A stretch of 64,000 nucleotides of DNA from Labrys monachus (GTDB lineage Bacteria > Pseudomonadota > Alphaproteobacteria > Rhizobiales > Labraceae), in contig NZ_JAUSVK010000001.1 of assembly GCF_030814655.1 (NCBI RefSeq), positions 3,305,501-3,369,500 of the forward strand. Direction: 5' to 3'. Below the pieces are notes generated by a model. That model was not told the DNA's origin. It did no database searches and worked only from the letters and a program-made list of their open reading frames with translations. Numbering within the stretch: position 1 is the first letter of the stretch; every line of letters begins with the position of its first letter. A program made the position numbers and the translations under genes. Shown piece after piece: positions 36,686 through 45,765 of this stretch.

Positions 36686-39600
36686 ATGCGGATTGAACGG
36701 CACTATACGACGAGCGGGCAATCGCCCTACGCGTCCATCGCCTTCCGGAACACCACGAGCGAAATCCGCAATCCGGACGGATCGGTCGTGTTCCGGCTTG
36801 AGAACATCGCCGTGCCCGAGGCCTGGAGCCAGGTCGCCGCCGACATCCTGGCCCAGAAATATTTCCGCAAGGCCGGCGTGCCCGCCCGCATGAAGAAGGT
36901 GGAGGAGAACGCCGTTCCCTCATGGCTGTGGCGTTCGGTTGCGGACGAGGAAACGCTCGCCGCCCTCCCCGAGGGCGAGCGCGTCATCGGCGAGACCGAT
37001 TCGCGCGAGGTCTTCGACCGCCTCGCCGGCACCTGGACCTATTGGGGCTGGAAGGGCGGCTATTTCGACAGCGAGGAGGATGCGCGCGCCTTCTTCGACG
37101 AGCACCGCTACATGCTCGCCATGCAGATGGTCGCGCCGAATTCCCCGCAATGGTTCAACACCGGCCTGCACTGGGCCTACGGCATCGACGGCCCCGGCCA
37201 GGGCCATTTCTATGTCGACTTCAAGACCGGCCAGCTGACGTCGTCGACCTCGGCCTATGAACATCCCCAGCCGCATGCCTGCTTCATCCAGTCGGTCGCC
37301 GACGATCTCGTCAATGACGGCGGCATCATGGACCTGTGGGTGCGCGAGGCGCGCCTGTTCAAATATGGCTCGGGCACCGGCTCGAACTTCTCCGCCCTGC
37401 GCGGCGAGGGCGAGCGCCTGTCGGGCGGCGGACGCTCCTCCGGCCTGATGTCCTTCCTCAAGATCGGCGATCGCGCCGCCGGCGCCATCAAGTCGGGCGG
37501 CACCACGCGCCGGGCCGCCAAGATGGTGGTGGTCGATGCCGACCATCCGGACATCGAGACCTATATCGACTGGAAGGTGAAGGAGGAGCAGAAGGTCGCC
37601 GCGCTCGTCACCGGCTCGAAGATCGTCCACAAGCACCTCAAGGCGGTGATGCGCGCCTGCGTGAACTGCGAGGGCCCGGGCGAGGATTGCTTCGATCCGG
37701 AACGCAACCCCGCCCTCAAGCGCGAGATCAAGGCGGCACGCCGCGACATGGTCCCGGACAACCTGGTCAAGCGCGTCATCCAGTTCGCCCGCCAGGGCTA
37801 CAAGGACATTTCCTTCGACATCTACGACACCGACTGGGATTCGGAAGCCTACCTCACGGTCGCCGGCCAGAACTCCAACAATTCGGTGCGTGTCGACGAC
37901 GCCTTCCTCAATGCCGTCGAGGCCGATGGCGACTGGGCGCTGAAGGCGCGCATCACCGGCAAGACCACCAAGACGCTCAAGGCGCGCGAGCTGTGGGAGA
38001 AGATCGGCCATGCCGCCTGGGCGTCGGCCGATCCGGGCATCCAGTTCCACACCACCATCAACGACTGGCATACCTGCCCGGCGTCGGGGCCGATCCGCGC
38101 CTCCAATCCGTGCTCGGAATACATGTTCCTCGACGACACCGCCTGCAACCTGGCGTCGCTGAACCTGCTGCAGTTCCGCCGGCCGGACGGGACGTTCGAC
38201 CTCGCCTCCTACGAACACGCCGTCCGCCTGTGGACGATCGTGCTCGAGATCTCCGTGACGATGGCGCAGTTCCCGTCCAAGGCGATCGCCGAACTGTCCT
38301 ATCGCTACCGCACGCTCGGCCTCGGCTACGCCAATATCGGCGGCCTGCTGATGACCTCCGGCATTCCCTATGATTCCGATGCCGGTCGCGCCCTCGGCGG
38401 CGCCTTCAGCGCCATCATGACCGGCGTCGCCTATGCGACCTCGGCCGAGATGGCCCGCGAACTCGGCCCCTTCCCCGGCTTCGAGCCCAACCGCGAGGCC
38501 ATGCTCCGGGTGATGCGCAACCATCGCCGGGCCGCCCATGGCGAGACCTCTGGCTATGAGGCGCTGGCGACGGTGCCGGTGGCGCTCGACCACGCCACGC
38601 TCGCCGGCCTGGGCGAGAACGGCGCGGCCATCGCGGCCCATGCCCGGGCGGCGTGGGACAAGGCGCTCGCCCTCGGCGAGGCCAATGGCTACCGCAATGC
38701 GCAGGCGACGGTGATCGCCCCGACGGGCACGATCGGCCTCGTCATGGATTGCGACACCACCGGCATCGAACCCGATTTCGCGCTGGTGAAGTTCAAGAAG
38801 CTCGCCGGCGGCGGCTATTTCAAGATCATCAACCGCGCCGTGCCGGAGGCGCTGCGCACGCTCGGCTATTCGGAAGCCGACATCGCGGAGATGGAAGCCT
38901 ATGCGGTCGGCCATGCCTCGCTGCGCCAGGCGCCGGTGATCAACCACACCTCGCTGCTCTCGCGCGGCTTCACCGAGGCGAAACTGGCGCAGGTGGAAAA
39001 GGCGCTCGCCTCCGCCTTCGACATCAAATTCGTGTTCAACAAGTGGACGCTGGGCGAGGACTTCCTCACCGGGGCTCTCGGCGTGCCCCCGGCGAAGCTC
39101 AACGATGTTTCGTTCGACCTCCTCACCTTCCTCGGCTTCGCCAAGGCCGACATCGAGAAGGCCAATGTGCATGTCTGCGGTGCGATGACGCTGGAAGGCG
39201 CGCCGCATCTCAAGCCCGAGCACCTGCCGGTGTTCGACTGCGCCAATCCCTGCGGACGGATCGGCAAGCGCTACCTCTCGGTCGAGAGCCACATCCGCAT
39301 GATGGCGGCGGCGCAGCCCTTCATCTCCGGGGCGATCTCCAAGACCATCAACATGCCCAACGACGCGACGGTGGAGGACTGCAAGGCCGCCTACACCCTG
39401 TCGTGGCGGCTGGCGCTCAAGGCCAATGCGCTCTATCGCGACGGCTCGAAGCTGTCGCAGCCCCTCAATTCGCAGCTCCTCGCCGACGAGGACGAGCAGG
39501 ATGCGGTGGAGGAACTGATGGAGCGGCCCGCGCCCGCGCGTGCGGCGCAGGTGGCCGAACGCATCGTCGAGCGCATCATCGAGCGCGTGGAAGTGGCACG

Positions 39601-40453
39601 CGAGCGCGAGAAGATGCCCGACCGCCGCAAGGGCTATACCCAGAAGGCGACGGTGGGCGGCCACAAGATCTATCTGCGTACCGGCGAGTATGACGACGGA
39701 CGCCTCGGCGAGATCTTCATCGACATGCACAAGGAGGGCGCCGCCTTCCGCGCCATGATGAACAATTTCGCCATCGCGATCTCGCTCGGCCTGCAATATG
39801 GCGTGCCGCTGGAAGAATATGTGGAGGCCTTCACCTTCACCCGCTTCGAGCCGGCCGGCTTCGTGCAGGGCAATGATTCCATCAAGAACGCCACGTCCAT
39901 CCTCGACTATGTGTTCCGCGAGCTCGCGATCTCCTATATCGGCCGCTACGACCTCGCCCATGTCACGCCGGAGGATCTCAGCCACGACGCGCTCGGCACC
40001 GGCCAGGGCGAAGGCAAGAGCCGCTCGGGACCGATGATCGCCCCCGTCTCCCGCGGCCTCGTGCGCTCCAAGACCGAGCGTTTCGTGGTGATGCCGGGCG
40101 GTGTTTCGGCAAGCAGCGCCTCGCTCGCCCCGGTCTCGACCGAAGCCCGCGGCGCCATCACCGCGCTCTCGACGGCGGTGACCACTGCGGGCCTGACCCG
40201 CGGCGTCGTGGCCGGCCCCGGCGCAACCCTCGGCGCCACGGCGCTGAAGGAGGAGGAAGATCCAACCACTAACCTTGCTTTTTCTGCTCCAGGCGCGTGG
40301 GGAGATAATAAACCCACATCCGCTAGGCGCGCGGAAGCAAGATTGCGAGGCTATGAAGGAGAGGCTTGTCCCGAATGCGCGAACTTCACGCTAGTCCGTA
40401 ACGGAACTTGTCTGAAGTGTGACACTTGCGGTGGAACAACGGGATGCTCCTGA
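36686..40453 (+). CDS. nrdJ: NrdJ, adenosylcobalamin-dependent (class II) ribonucleotide reductase
   Basis: 1255 residues. The ten-stranded barrel holds the substrate and radical segments ([41 protein letters not shown]), followed by a TSCPD-type domain ([21 protein letters not shown]) and a C-terminal zinc ribbon [21 protein letters not shown]. It reduces ribonucleotides with B12 and needs no oxygen. The ATG at 36686 has TTGAGG upstream; a longer in-frame extension lies in the structured leader. Up to about 40258 the codons are high GC3, but the last ~65 codons are clearly AT-richer, as is the DNA that follows: the 3' end was probably replaced by recombination. The reading frame is intact. 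Confidence 0.95.
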   Translation: MRIERHYTTSGQSPYASIAFRNTTSEIRNPDGSVVFRLENIAVPEAWSQVAADILAQKYFRKAGVPARMKKVEENAVPSWLWRSVADEETLAALPEGERVIGETDSREVFDRLAGTWTYWGWKGGYFDSEEDARAFFDEHRYMLAMQMVAPNSPQWFNTGLHWAYGIDGPGQGHFYVDFKTGQLTSSTSAYEHPQPHACFIQSVADDLVNDGGIMDLWVREARLFKYGSGTGSNFSALRGEGERLSGGGRSSGLMSFLKIGDRAAGAIKSGGTTRRAAKMVVVDADHPDIETYIDWKVKEEQKVAALVTGSKIVHKHLKAVMRACVNCEGPGEDCFDPERNPALKREIKAARRDMVPDNLVKRVIQFARQGYKDISFDIYDTDWDSEAYLTVAGQNSNNSVRVDDAFLNAVEADGDWALKARITGKTTKTLKARELWEKIGHAAWASADPGIQFHTTINDWHTCPASGPIRASNPCSEYMFLDDTACNLASLNLLQFRRPDGTFDLASYEHAVRLWTIVLEISVTMAQFPSKAIAELSYRYRTLGLGYANIGGLLMTSGIPYDSDAGRALGGAFSAIMTGVAYATSAEMARELGPFPGFEPNREAMLRVMRNHRRAAHGETSGYEALATVPVALDHATLAGLGENGAAIAAHARAAWDKALALGEANGYRNAQATVIAPTGTIGLVMDCDTTGIEPDFALVKFKKLAGGGYFKIINRAVPEALRTLGYSEADIAEMEAYAVGHASLRQAPVINHTSLLSRGFTEAKLAQVEKALASAFDIKFVFNKWTLGEDFLTGALGVPPAKLNDVSFDLLTFLGFAKADIEKANVHVCGAMTLEGAPHLKPEHLPVFDCANPCGRIGKRYLSVESHIRMMAAAQPFISGAISKTINMPNDATVEDCKAAYTLSWRLALKANALYRDGSKLSQPLNSQLLADEDEQDAVEELMERPAPARAAQVAERIVERIIERVEVAREREKMPDRRKGYTQKATVGGHKIYLRTGEYDDGRLGEIFIDMHKEGAAFRAMMNNFAIAISLGLQYGVPLEEYVEAFTFTRFEPAGFVQGNDSIKNATSILDYVFRELAISYIGRYDLAHVTPEDLSHDALGTGQGEGKSRSGPMIAPVSRGLVRSKTERFVVMPGGVSASSASLAPVSTEARGAITALSTAVTTAGLTRGVVAGPGATLGATALKEEEDPTTNLAFSAPGAWGDNKPTSARRAEARLRGYEGEACPECANFTLVRNGTCLKCDTCGGTTGCS

Positions 40454-40468
40454 CCGGGATTTATTCAT

Positions 40469-41184
40469 ATGGGCATCGACTATGTAGTCTCATTCAGAAG
40501 TGAGGCTTTCATTGAGCAGGATGCTCTGCTGATGCGGCGACTTGGCCGCATCAGCAACTCTGAGACCTTTGACATAACGCGCTTTGTTGAAGAAACGTTA
40601 ATCCACAGTACAAGGCCAAGGGGGAGATTTCCCTGGATATATTCCTTGCACCGCTTTATGGCGCAGACGGGAAAGAAATCTATGCCTGGGTCGAATTCAA
40701 GAAACATACCGATCAAAAAACGCAGAACGTAATTTTACATATCAATCAAGAAATATGGCTGGACGCCAAAAAGGGAGAGGGGCGAGCGCGATATATTATT
40801 GCTCACGAGATAGGTCATATATATCTCCATGATTATATGCCGAGTTCCTTCTCAAGTACGAATTTCCGACACTTCAAATCACTGCCTGAGGAGCAAACGG
40901 CCGAGTGGCAGGCGCACACATTCGCGAAATATTTTATCCTCCCTGATTCTATAGTGTTGAATTTTATAGATGCGCCATCTATCATGTTTCGATGCAATAT
41001 AGACGACGAAATTGCGATAGAACGGTTACAGAAAGTAAATAGAAAATATAAACGACCGCCTCTGTATGCACCCACTCCTCAGCCGCATGAGGGAGATTCT
41101 TGCCCGAACTGTTCAAATTTTACTTTAATTCGTACTGGGCTTTTGGTCCGATGTGACGTCTGTGGTGCCAAAGCCACACTTTAA
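40469..41184 (+). pseudogene. ImmA/IrrE-type metallopeptidase with NrdJ-like zinc ribbon, frameshifted
   Basis: The 5' part (ATG 40469, MGIDYVVSFRSEAFIEQDALL to about FVEETLI) and the 3' part (from about 40591, open to the TAA at 41184) are in different frames; a single-base change near 40590-40620 joins them into about 238 residues. The 3' part has YIIAHEIGHIYLHDY with the zinc-protease HEIGH motif (near 40804), EQTAEWQAHTFAKYFILP typical of ImmA/IrrE, and ends CPNCSNFTLIRTGLLVRCDV CG, a paralogue of the NrdJ tail. It starts 15 bp after nrdJ. Base composition is far lower in GC than the surroundings. Either a decayed gene, a programmed frameshift or a sequencing error. Confidence 0.75.
40527..40556 (+). 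repeat. Perfect 12-bp inverted repeat
   Basis: TGCTGATGCGGC and its exact complement around a GACTTG loop, 75 bp past the nrdJ stop and inside the 5' part of the peptidase reading frame. No T tract follows, so it is not a standard terminator. Confidence 0.5.
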
Positions 41185-41677
41185 ATCTGGTGCGTTGCTG
41201 CCCTTGTAGGAGCTCTGCGTGAGGTCCCCCGTTCGCCCACAAAGTAGATCGCTCGATCTGCCCAGCGTGAAGGGCGGAGGAAAGATCGAAATTGCGCATG
41301 GGTGGGCTTGAACTTCAGGAAGCCCCTCACTAGGTCTCTATAGGAAATAGACGAGGGCGCTCGTCGCTCCATCTTTTCCGGTCGGTTCGAGTTCCGGGCT
41401 CCCTTTTCCGGGATCGGGCCGCCTTCCCAGGATCCCGAAACATCCTTTCCAGTCGTTTTTGACCGATCGTGTCGAAATGCCGAAATCGTTCCATTGTAGA
41501 ATCGAACCCGGAGTCTTGCGTTTAGCGGACATGGCCAGTACGCGCTCCGATGATATTTATTGTGCGGACAGGCGTTAAATCGTCTGTTGCGATATTGCGC
41601 GGATATGTTTTGATGCGCGCCTGATTCCAGCAGTTTCGTCGGCAGCCAAGTCAACAACAATTCTGAAGAACAAATTA
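41185..41677. other. Rest of the low-GC patch, no supported gene
   Basis: About 490 bp between the peptidase remnant and the next gene. Minus-strand frames exist, including one starting MSAKRKTPGSILQWNDFGIS (41338-41532, 64 codons) and a longer one over 41181-41660, but neither has a convincing ribosome-binding site or recognisable family. No terminal repeats or remnant of a displaced nrdJ 3' end could be found. Confidence 0.4.
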
Positions 41678-42262
41678 ATGAAACGTCAGCCGAAGCCTTT
41701 CGTCGTCGAGATCAAGCGCAGTTCCAAGAAGGCGTCCGGTGTCGCGACGCCCCCCATCTGGGACGTGGCGGCACTCCTGTCCTCCGCGGAAGCCGATGCT
41801 CATTCCAAGCCGTCGCAAATCGCGGCGTCCGCCCTTTTCCGCACCAACAGCAGCGACGGGACGCCCGCCGCGCCCCAGCCTGAGCGCCGCATCCTGCCCG
41901 TCGTGGCCACCGAAGCCGAGCCCTTCGGGGGCGAAACCCTCGAGATGGAACCGCCGCGGATCGAACGCCCGCGTCCTCGCCGCGAAGTGAGGGCACCGGC
42001 CGTCGAGGATCCGATGCCCGGCTTCGCGGAACCGGCGGCCGGCTTTGCAGAGCCGGAAATCGAATTCCTGGCATTCGACACCTCGGAGCCGGCGGATGCG
42101 GACGAGGATCGGGCGTTCGCCGTCGCCGAGGCGGAAAATGTCTTTTCGTTTTCGGCGGAGCCGGCCTCCGACCCGGCCAAGCCGCGCAGCCGCCCGCTGC
42201 GGGAACGGGACCTCCCGCGCGGTGAACGCTGGAAGCGCCGCCTGCCGAAATTCATGCGCTGA
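41678..42262 (+). CDS. Hypothetical acidic, low-complexity protein
   Basis: 194 residues. A basic N-terminus (KRQPKPFVVEIKRSSKKA) of a type common to short Rhizobiales proteins is followed by a Pro/Glu/Ala-rich, probably disordered middle with two FAEPA-type repeats near residue 110-125, and a basic C-terminus (RGERWKRRLPKFMR). High GC3 agrees with real coding sequence. No function can be assigned. It lies between the low-GC patch and the convergent SDR gene. Confidence 0.65.
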   Translation: MKRQPKPFVVEIKRSSKKASGVATPPIWDVAALLSSAEADAHSKPSQIAASALFRTNSSDGTPAAPQPERRILPVVATEAEPFGGETLEMEPPRIERPRPRREVRAPAVEDPMPGFAEPAAGFAEPEIEFLAFDTSEPADADEDRAFAVAEAENVFSFSAEPASDPAKPRSRPLRERDLPRGERWKRRLPKFMR

Positions 42263-42296
42263 CGCGCCGACAGCGCTTTCGTGCGACGGCGTCGCT

Positions 42297-43025
42297 CTAG
42301 AGATTGGCGGTCAGGCCGCCGTCGACCGGCATGAGGATGCCGGTGACGAATCTGGCGTGGTCGGAGGCCAGGAACAGCGCGGGGCCGACGAGATCGCCCG
42401 GCTCTCCCCAGCGTGCCATCGGCGTACGGTCCAGCACGCGGTTGTAATGAACGGCATCGGCGCGGGCGCGGGTGGTCTGTTCGGTGACGATGAATCCCGG
42501 CGCAATCGCATTGACCCTGATGCCGTCCGCCGCCCAGGCGATCGCCAGCGTCTGCACGAGTTGTGCCAGGGCCGCCTTGCTGGCGCCATAGGCGGGAACG
42601 AAGGGGCTTCCCATCAGCGAATACATCGAGGCGATCGCAACGACGGCGCCCCTGCTGCGGGCCAGATGCGGCCTGAAGGCATTGGCGAGATTGAACATGC
42701 CGACGAGATTCACGTCGATCACGCGCTTGAACCCCGCATGGGTCCATTCGGTATCGCGGTCGGCCATGCCGGCGCAATTGACGAGGATGTCGAGCCCGGC
42801 GGTTTCGGCCGCGAGCGTCCGAACCGCCTCTTCGTCGGCGACGTCGAGCTGGCGATAGGCATAGCGGCCGAGATAGGATTGGATCGGCTGCTCTTCCTTG
42901 CCGGTGATGGTCACGGTCGCGCCGGCATCCGCAAAGCCGTCGGCGATCGCCGCCCCGATGCCGGCGCGGCTCGCGCCCACGACCAGCACCCGCTGTTCCG
43001 AAAAATCATAGAGCCCGGTCGCCAC
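42297..43025 (-). CDS. Short-chain dehydrogenase/reductase
   Basis: 242 residues, classical SDR. The NAD(P)-binding VLVVGASRAGIG is at about 11-22, NCAGMA follows, and the catalytic Ser-Tyr-Lys set is in IASMYS and PAYGASKAAL. It likely oxidises a sugar or polyol taken up by the importer encoded just upstream, as the last gene of that minus-strand group. The GTG at 43025 is chosen because AGGGAGGGG lies 7 nt before it; an ATG 7 codons upstream lacks such a site. Confidence 0.88.
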   Translation of the reverse strand: MATGLYDFSEQRVLVVGASRAGIGAAIADGFADAGATVTITGKEEQPIQSYLGRYAYRQLDVADEEAVRTLAAETAGLDILVNCAGMADRDTEWTHAGFKRVIDVNLVGMFNLANAFRPHLARSRGAVVAIASMYSLMGSPFVPAYGASKAALAQLVQTLAIAWAADGIRVNAIAPGFIVTEQTTRARADAVHYNRVLDRTPMARWGEPGDLVGPALFLASDHARFVTGILMPVDGGLTANL

Positions 43026-43170
43026 GTCTCGCCCCTCCCTTTCCATGCCGGAGCGTCGAGGCTCAATCCGCCCTCGCGCCCCCGGTCGGCCGGCAAAGCC
43101 GCCTTGAAGCGATTGATAGACGGCAACGTCTTTCGAAGCGGTTGACGCAGACCGGGCCCGCGGCCGCGCC

Positions 43171-44121
43171 TCAGCGCCGGTTCAGCGACACGGCGATGAT
43201 GATGATCGCGCCCTTGATGACCTCCTGGATGCTGGTCGACAGGCCGAGCACCAGGAGGCCGAAGCCGAGGATGCCGATGAAGATCGCGCCGATCACCGAA
43301 CCGACGATCGAGCCGTAACCGCCGAACAGGCTCGTCCCGCCGATGATCACCGCCGCGATGACGTCCAGTTCGAGCCCCGCGCCGAGGCTGGGATTGCCGG
43401 CGGTCGAGCGGGCGGCCAGCATCAGGCCGGCGAGCGAGGCGGTCATGCCCGACAGCATGAACGCAACGATCTTGACGCCGTCCGTCCTCACGCCCGAAAA
43501 ACGCGCGGCCACGGGATTGCCGCCGGTGGCGAACACCCGACGGCCATAGGCCATCTGGTGCAGGAGATAATAGCCGATCAGCGTGAGGACGATCGTCCAC
43601 CAGATCGGCGCCTGGATGCCGGCGAAGCCGCCATTCCAGAACAGGTTGGAGAAATCATCGTCGACGATCGGCACCGGGCGCGTGCCGGTGATCGTCAAAG
43701 CGAGGCCGGAAAAGATCGAGAGCATGCCCAGCGTCACGAGGAAGGAGGGAATGCGCAGCTTGGTGACCAGGAGCCCGGAGGCGGCGCCGATGCCGGCACC
43801 GGCCGCGAGCACGATGAGGGAGGCCACATAGCCCGGCACGTCCCGGTCGAGGAGCAGCGCGCCGATCATGCCGGCGAAGCTCGCCACCGAGCCGACAGAC
43901 AGATCGATCTCGCCGCAGATGATCACGAAGGTCATGCCGATCGCCATCACCGAGACGATGGCCGTGATGCGCAACACGGCGCTCGCCGTCGAGAGCGAGG
44001 CGAAATGCGGTGCGAACAGCACGAAATAGAGGGTGATGGCGAGGAAGATCACATAGGTGATGTGGTCGCGCAGGAAGCCGGCGAGGCGCCCGCCCGTCGA
44101 CGTCGAGGAAGGCGCGCTCAT
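43171..44121 (-). CDS. Ribose-type ABC transporter permease
   Basis: 316 residues with about eight to ten membrane helices; the family signature GEIDLSVGSVASFAGM and ELDVIAAVIIGGTSLFGGYG are present. It forms the channel of a carbohydrate-uptake ABC system (CUT2, RbsC-like). Start ATG overlaps the ATPase stop by 4 bp. Confidence 0.92.
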   Translation of the reverse strand: MSAPSSTSTGGRLAGFLRDHITYVIFLAITLYFVLFAPHFASLSTASAVLRITAIVSVMAIGMTFVIICGEIDLSVGSVASFAGMIGALLLDRDVPGYVASLIVLAAGAGIGAASGLLVTKLRIPSFLVTLGMLSIFSGLALTITGTRPVPIVDDDFSNLFWNGGFAGIQAPIWWTIVLTLIGYYLLHQMAYGRRVFATGGNPVAARFSGVRTDGVKIVAFMLSGMTASLAGLMLAARSTAGNPSLGAGLELDVIAAVIIGGTSLFGGYGSIVGSVIGAIFIGILGFGLLVLGLSTSIQEVIKGAIIIIAVSLNRR

Positions 44122-45698
44122 TGCAGCGCTCCCCCGGCCCGTGTGGCGGCCTGCCTGGCTGCCTCGGCCTGCAGCAGCGCGCGAAGCTCCGTCTCATCGT
44201 CGATGCGCTGGACGCTGCGTGTGATTCGGCCTTCCGCCATGACGAGAATGCGATCCGAAAGATCCATGAGTTCCTCGAGTTCCGAAGAGATGAGAAGCAC
44301 GCCGACGCCCTCGGCCGCGGTTCGCCGCACGAGGTCGCGCATGTCGCGCTTGGCATTGATGTCGACGCCCGAGGTCGGCTCGTCGAGGATGAGAACCTTG
44401 GGCTTGGTCGCCAGCCATTTGCCGAAGACGATCTTCTGCTGGTTGCCGCCCGAGAGTTCCTGCGCCGTCTGGCCGGGGCCGCGGCACAGGATGCTGAGAT
44501 CCTCGCGGTAGCGCTTGAAGAGCGCGCCGATGCGCCCGGAGGCCATCGGGCCGAACCGGCCTGCCAGGGAAAGCTCCGAAAGGCTGGGCAGCGCCAGGTT
44601 CTCCTGCAGCGAGCGGCCGCCGACGAGGCCTTCGAGCCTGCGATCCTCGGGCACGAGCCCGATGCCGGCGGCGATGGCGCGGCTGACGCTACCGGTCTGC
44701 ATCGGCCTGCCGGCGACCCCGACGGAGCCCTTGGTGTCGGGAAGGATGCCGAACAGCGCCTTGGCGAGCGTCGACCGGCCGCTGCCGACGAGGCCCGCGA
44801 GGCCGACGATCTCTCCCGGCGCGATGGAGAAGGAGATCTGCGACAGCTTGCGCGCCGTGCCGAGGTCCCGCACGTCGAGAACCGGCGCGGCGGCGGCCAC
44901 CGGCGCGGGCCGCGGCGGCGCCTTGGCTGCCGGCACCGCCCCCTCCGCCTTCGGCCGAGACATCAGGGCGGCAATGGCCTCGATCGAGGTCTCCTTCGGA
45001 TCGAGCGGCCCCACCAGCCTGCCGTCCTTGATGATGGAAATGCGGTCGGACAGGCGCAGCACATCCGCCATGCGATGGCTGATATAGACGATGCCGATGC
45101 CGGCGGCCTTGAGCTGGCCGATGGTGCGGAACAGCGTCTCTTCCTCATGGATCGTGAGGGACGACGTCGGCTCGTCCATGACGAGAAGCCGGGCACCGCG
45201 GGAGATCGACTTGAGGATCTCGACCATCTGGCGCTGGGCGAAGGCGAGGTCTCCCACCCGGGCGGTCGCGTCCAGCGCGAAGCCGAAGCGTTCGATCAGC
45301 GCTCTGGCCTCGCGCACCATGCGGGCACCGTCGACGCGCAGGCCGAAGGCCCTGGGTTCGCGCAGGACGAAGAGATTTTCCGCCACCGACCGGTTCGGCA
45401 GCACGCTCAGTTCCTGGAAGATCATGGCGATGCCGCGGTCGAGCCGCTCGCGCAGCGACAGCATCGTGACGTCCTCGCCGTCGAAGACGACCTTGCCTTC
45501 GCTGGCCCGGTAGACGCCCATGAGCACCTTCATGAGCGTCGACTTGCCCGCGCCGTTCTCGCCGAGGAGCGCATGGGTCTCGCCGGCCATCACGTCGAAG
45601 GAGATATCGTCGAGGACGCGATTGGCCCCGAACGACTGGCCGATGTTCTGCATCGACACGATGGCGCGCCGCGTCGGCGCGCTCGCAGGTTCGGACAT
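44118..45698 (-). CDS. Ribose-type ABC transporter ATPase (two fused domains)
   Basis: 526 residues. Domain 1 has Walker A GENGAGKST at 46-54 and Walker B LLVMDEPTSSL; domain 2 has the degenerate GLVGSGRSTLAKALFG expected for RbsA/CUT2 proteins and signature LSGGNQQKI. It energises the permease encoded next. The ATG at 45698 (MSEPASAPTRR) is preferred over one three codons upstream. A 9-bp hairpin separates it from the binding-protein gene. Confidence 0.92.
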   Translation of the reverse strand: MSEPASAPTRRAIVSMQNIGQSFGANRVLDDISFDVMAGETHALLGENGAGKSTLMKVLMGVYRASEGKVVFDGEDVTMLSLRERLDRGIAMIFQELSVLPNRSVAENLFVLREPRAFGLRVDGARMVREARALIERFGFALDATARVGDLAFAQRQMVEILKSISRGARLLVMDEPTSSLTIHEEETLFRTIGQLKAAGIGIVYISHRMADVLRLSDRISIIKDGRLVGPLDPKETSIEAIAALMSRPKAEGAVPAAKAPPRPAPVAAAAPVLDVRDLGTARKLSQISFSIAPGEIVGLAGLVGSGRSTLAKALFGILPDTKGSVGVAGRPMQTGSVSRAIAAGIGLVPEDRRLEGLVGGRSLQENLALPSLSELSLAGRFGPMASGRIGALFKRYREDLSILCRGPGQTAQELSGGNQQKIVFGKWLATKPKVLILDEPTSGVDINAKRDMRDLVRRTAAEGVGVLLISSELEELMDLSDRILVMAEGRITRSVQRIDDETELRALLQAEAARQAATRAGGALQ

Positions 45699-45729
45699 GT
45701 CCAACACTCGATTGACCGTCAGCGAAAAT

Positions 45730-45757
45730 CCCGGCGGAGCGAAAGCCGTCCGCCGGG
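45730..45757 (-). other. Stem-loop between binding-protein and ATPase genes
   Basis: CCCGGCGGA/TCCGCCGGG, a perfect 9-bp stem with a 10-nt loop and no U tract. Such hairpins usually stabilise the binding-protein mRNA and reduce readthrough into the ATPase gene. Confidence 0.55.
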
Positions 45758-45765
45758 AGGCGTCG

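Noticed and set aside
36920-39985. A 1021-codon minus-strand frame opposite nrdJ
   Set aside because: Antisense shadow of nrdJ; long antisense frames are common in GC-rich genes. Similar shadows at 2925-4778, 5302-7146, 44121-45794, 53013-55070 and 58840-62538 were left out for the same reason.
36686-40453. Intein or intron in nrdJ
   Set aside because: Ribonucleotide reductase genes often carry inteins, but the reading frame is continuous at the usual length and no splicing-domain or homing-nuclease motif was seen.
41181-41660. A 159-codon minus-strand frame in the low-GC patch
   Set aside because: No ribosome-binding site, no similarity to a known family by eye, and composition unlike a real protein; kept only as an unexplained region.
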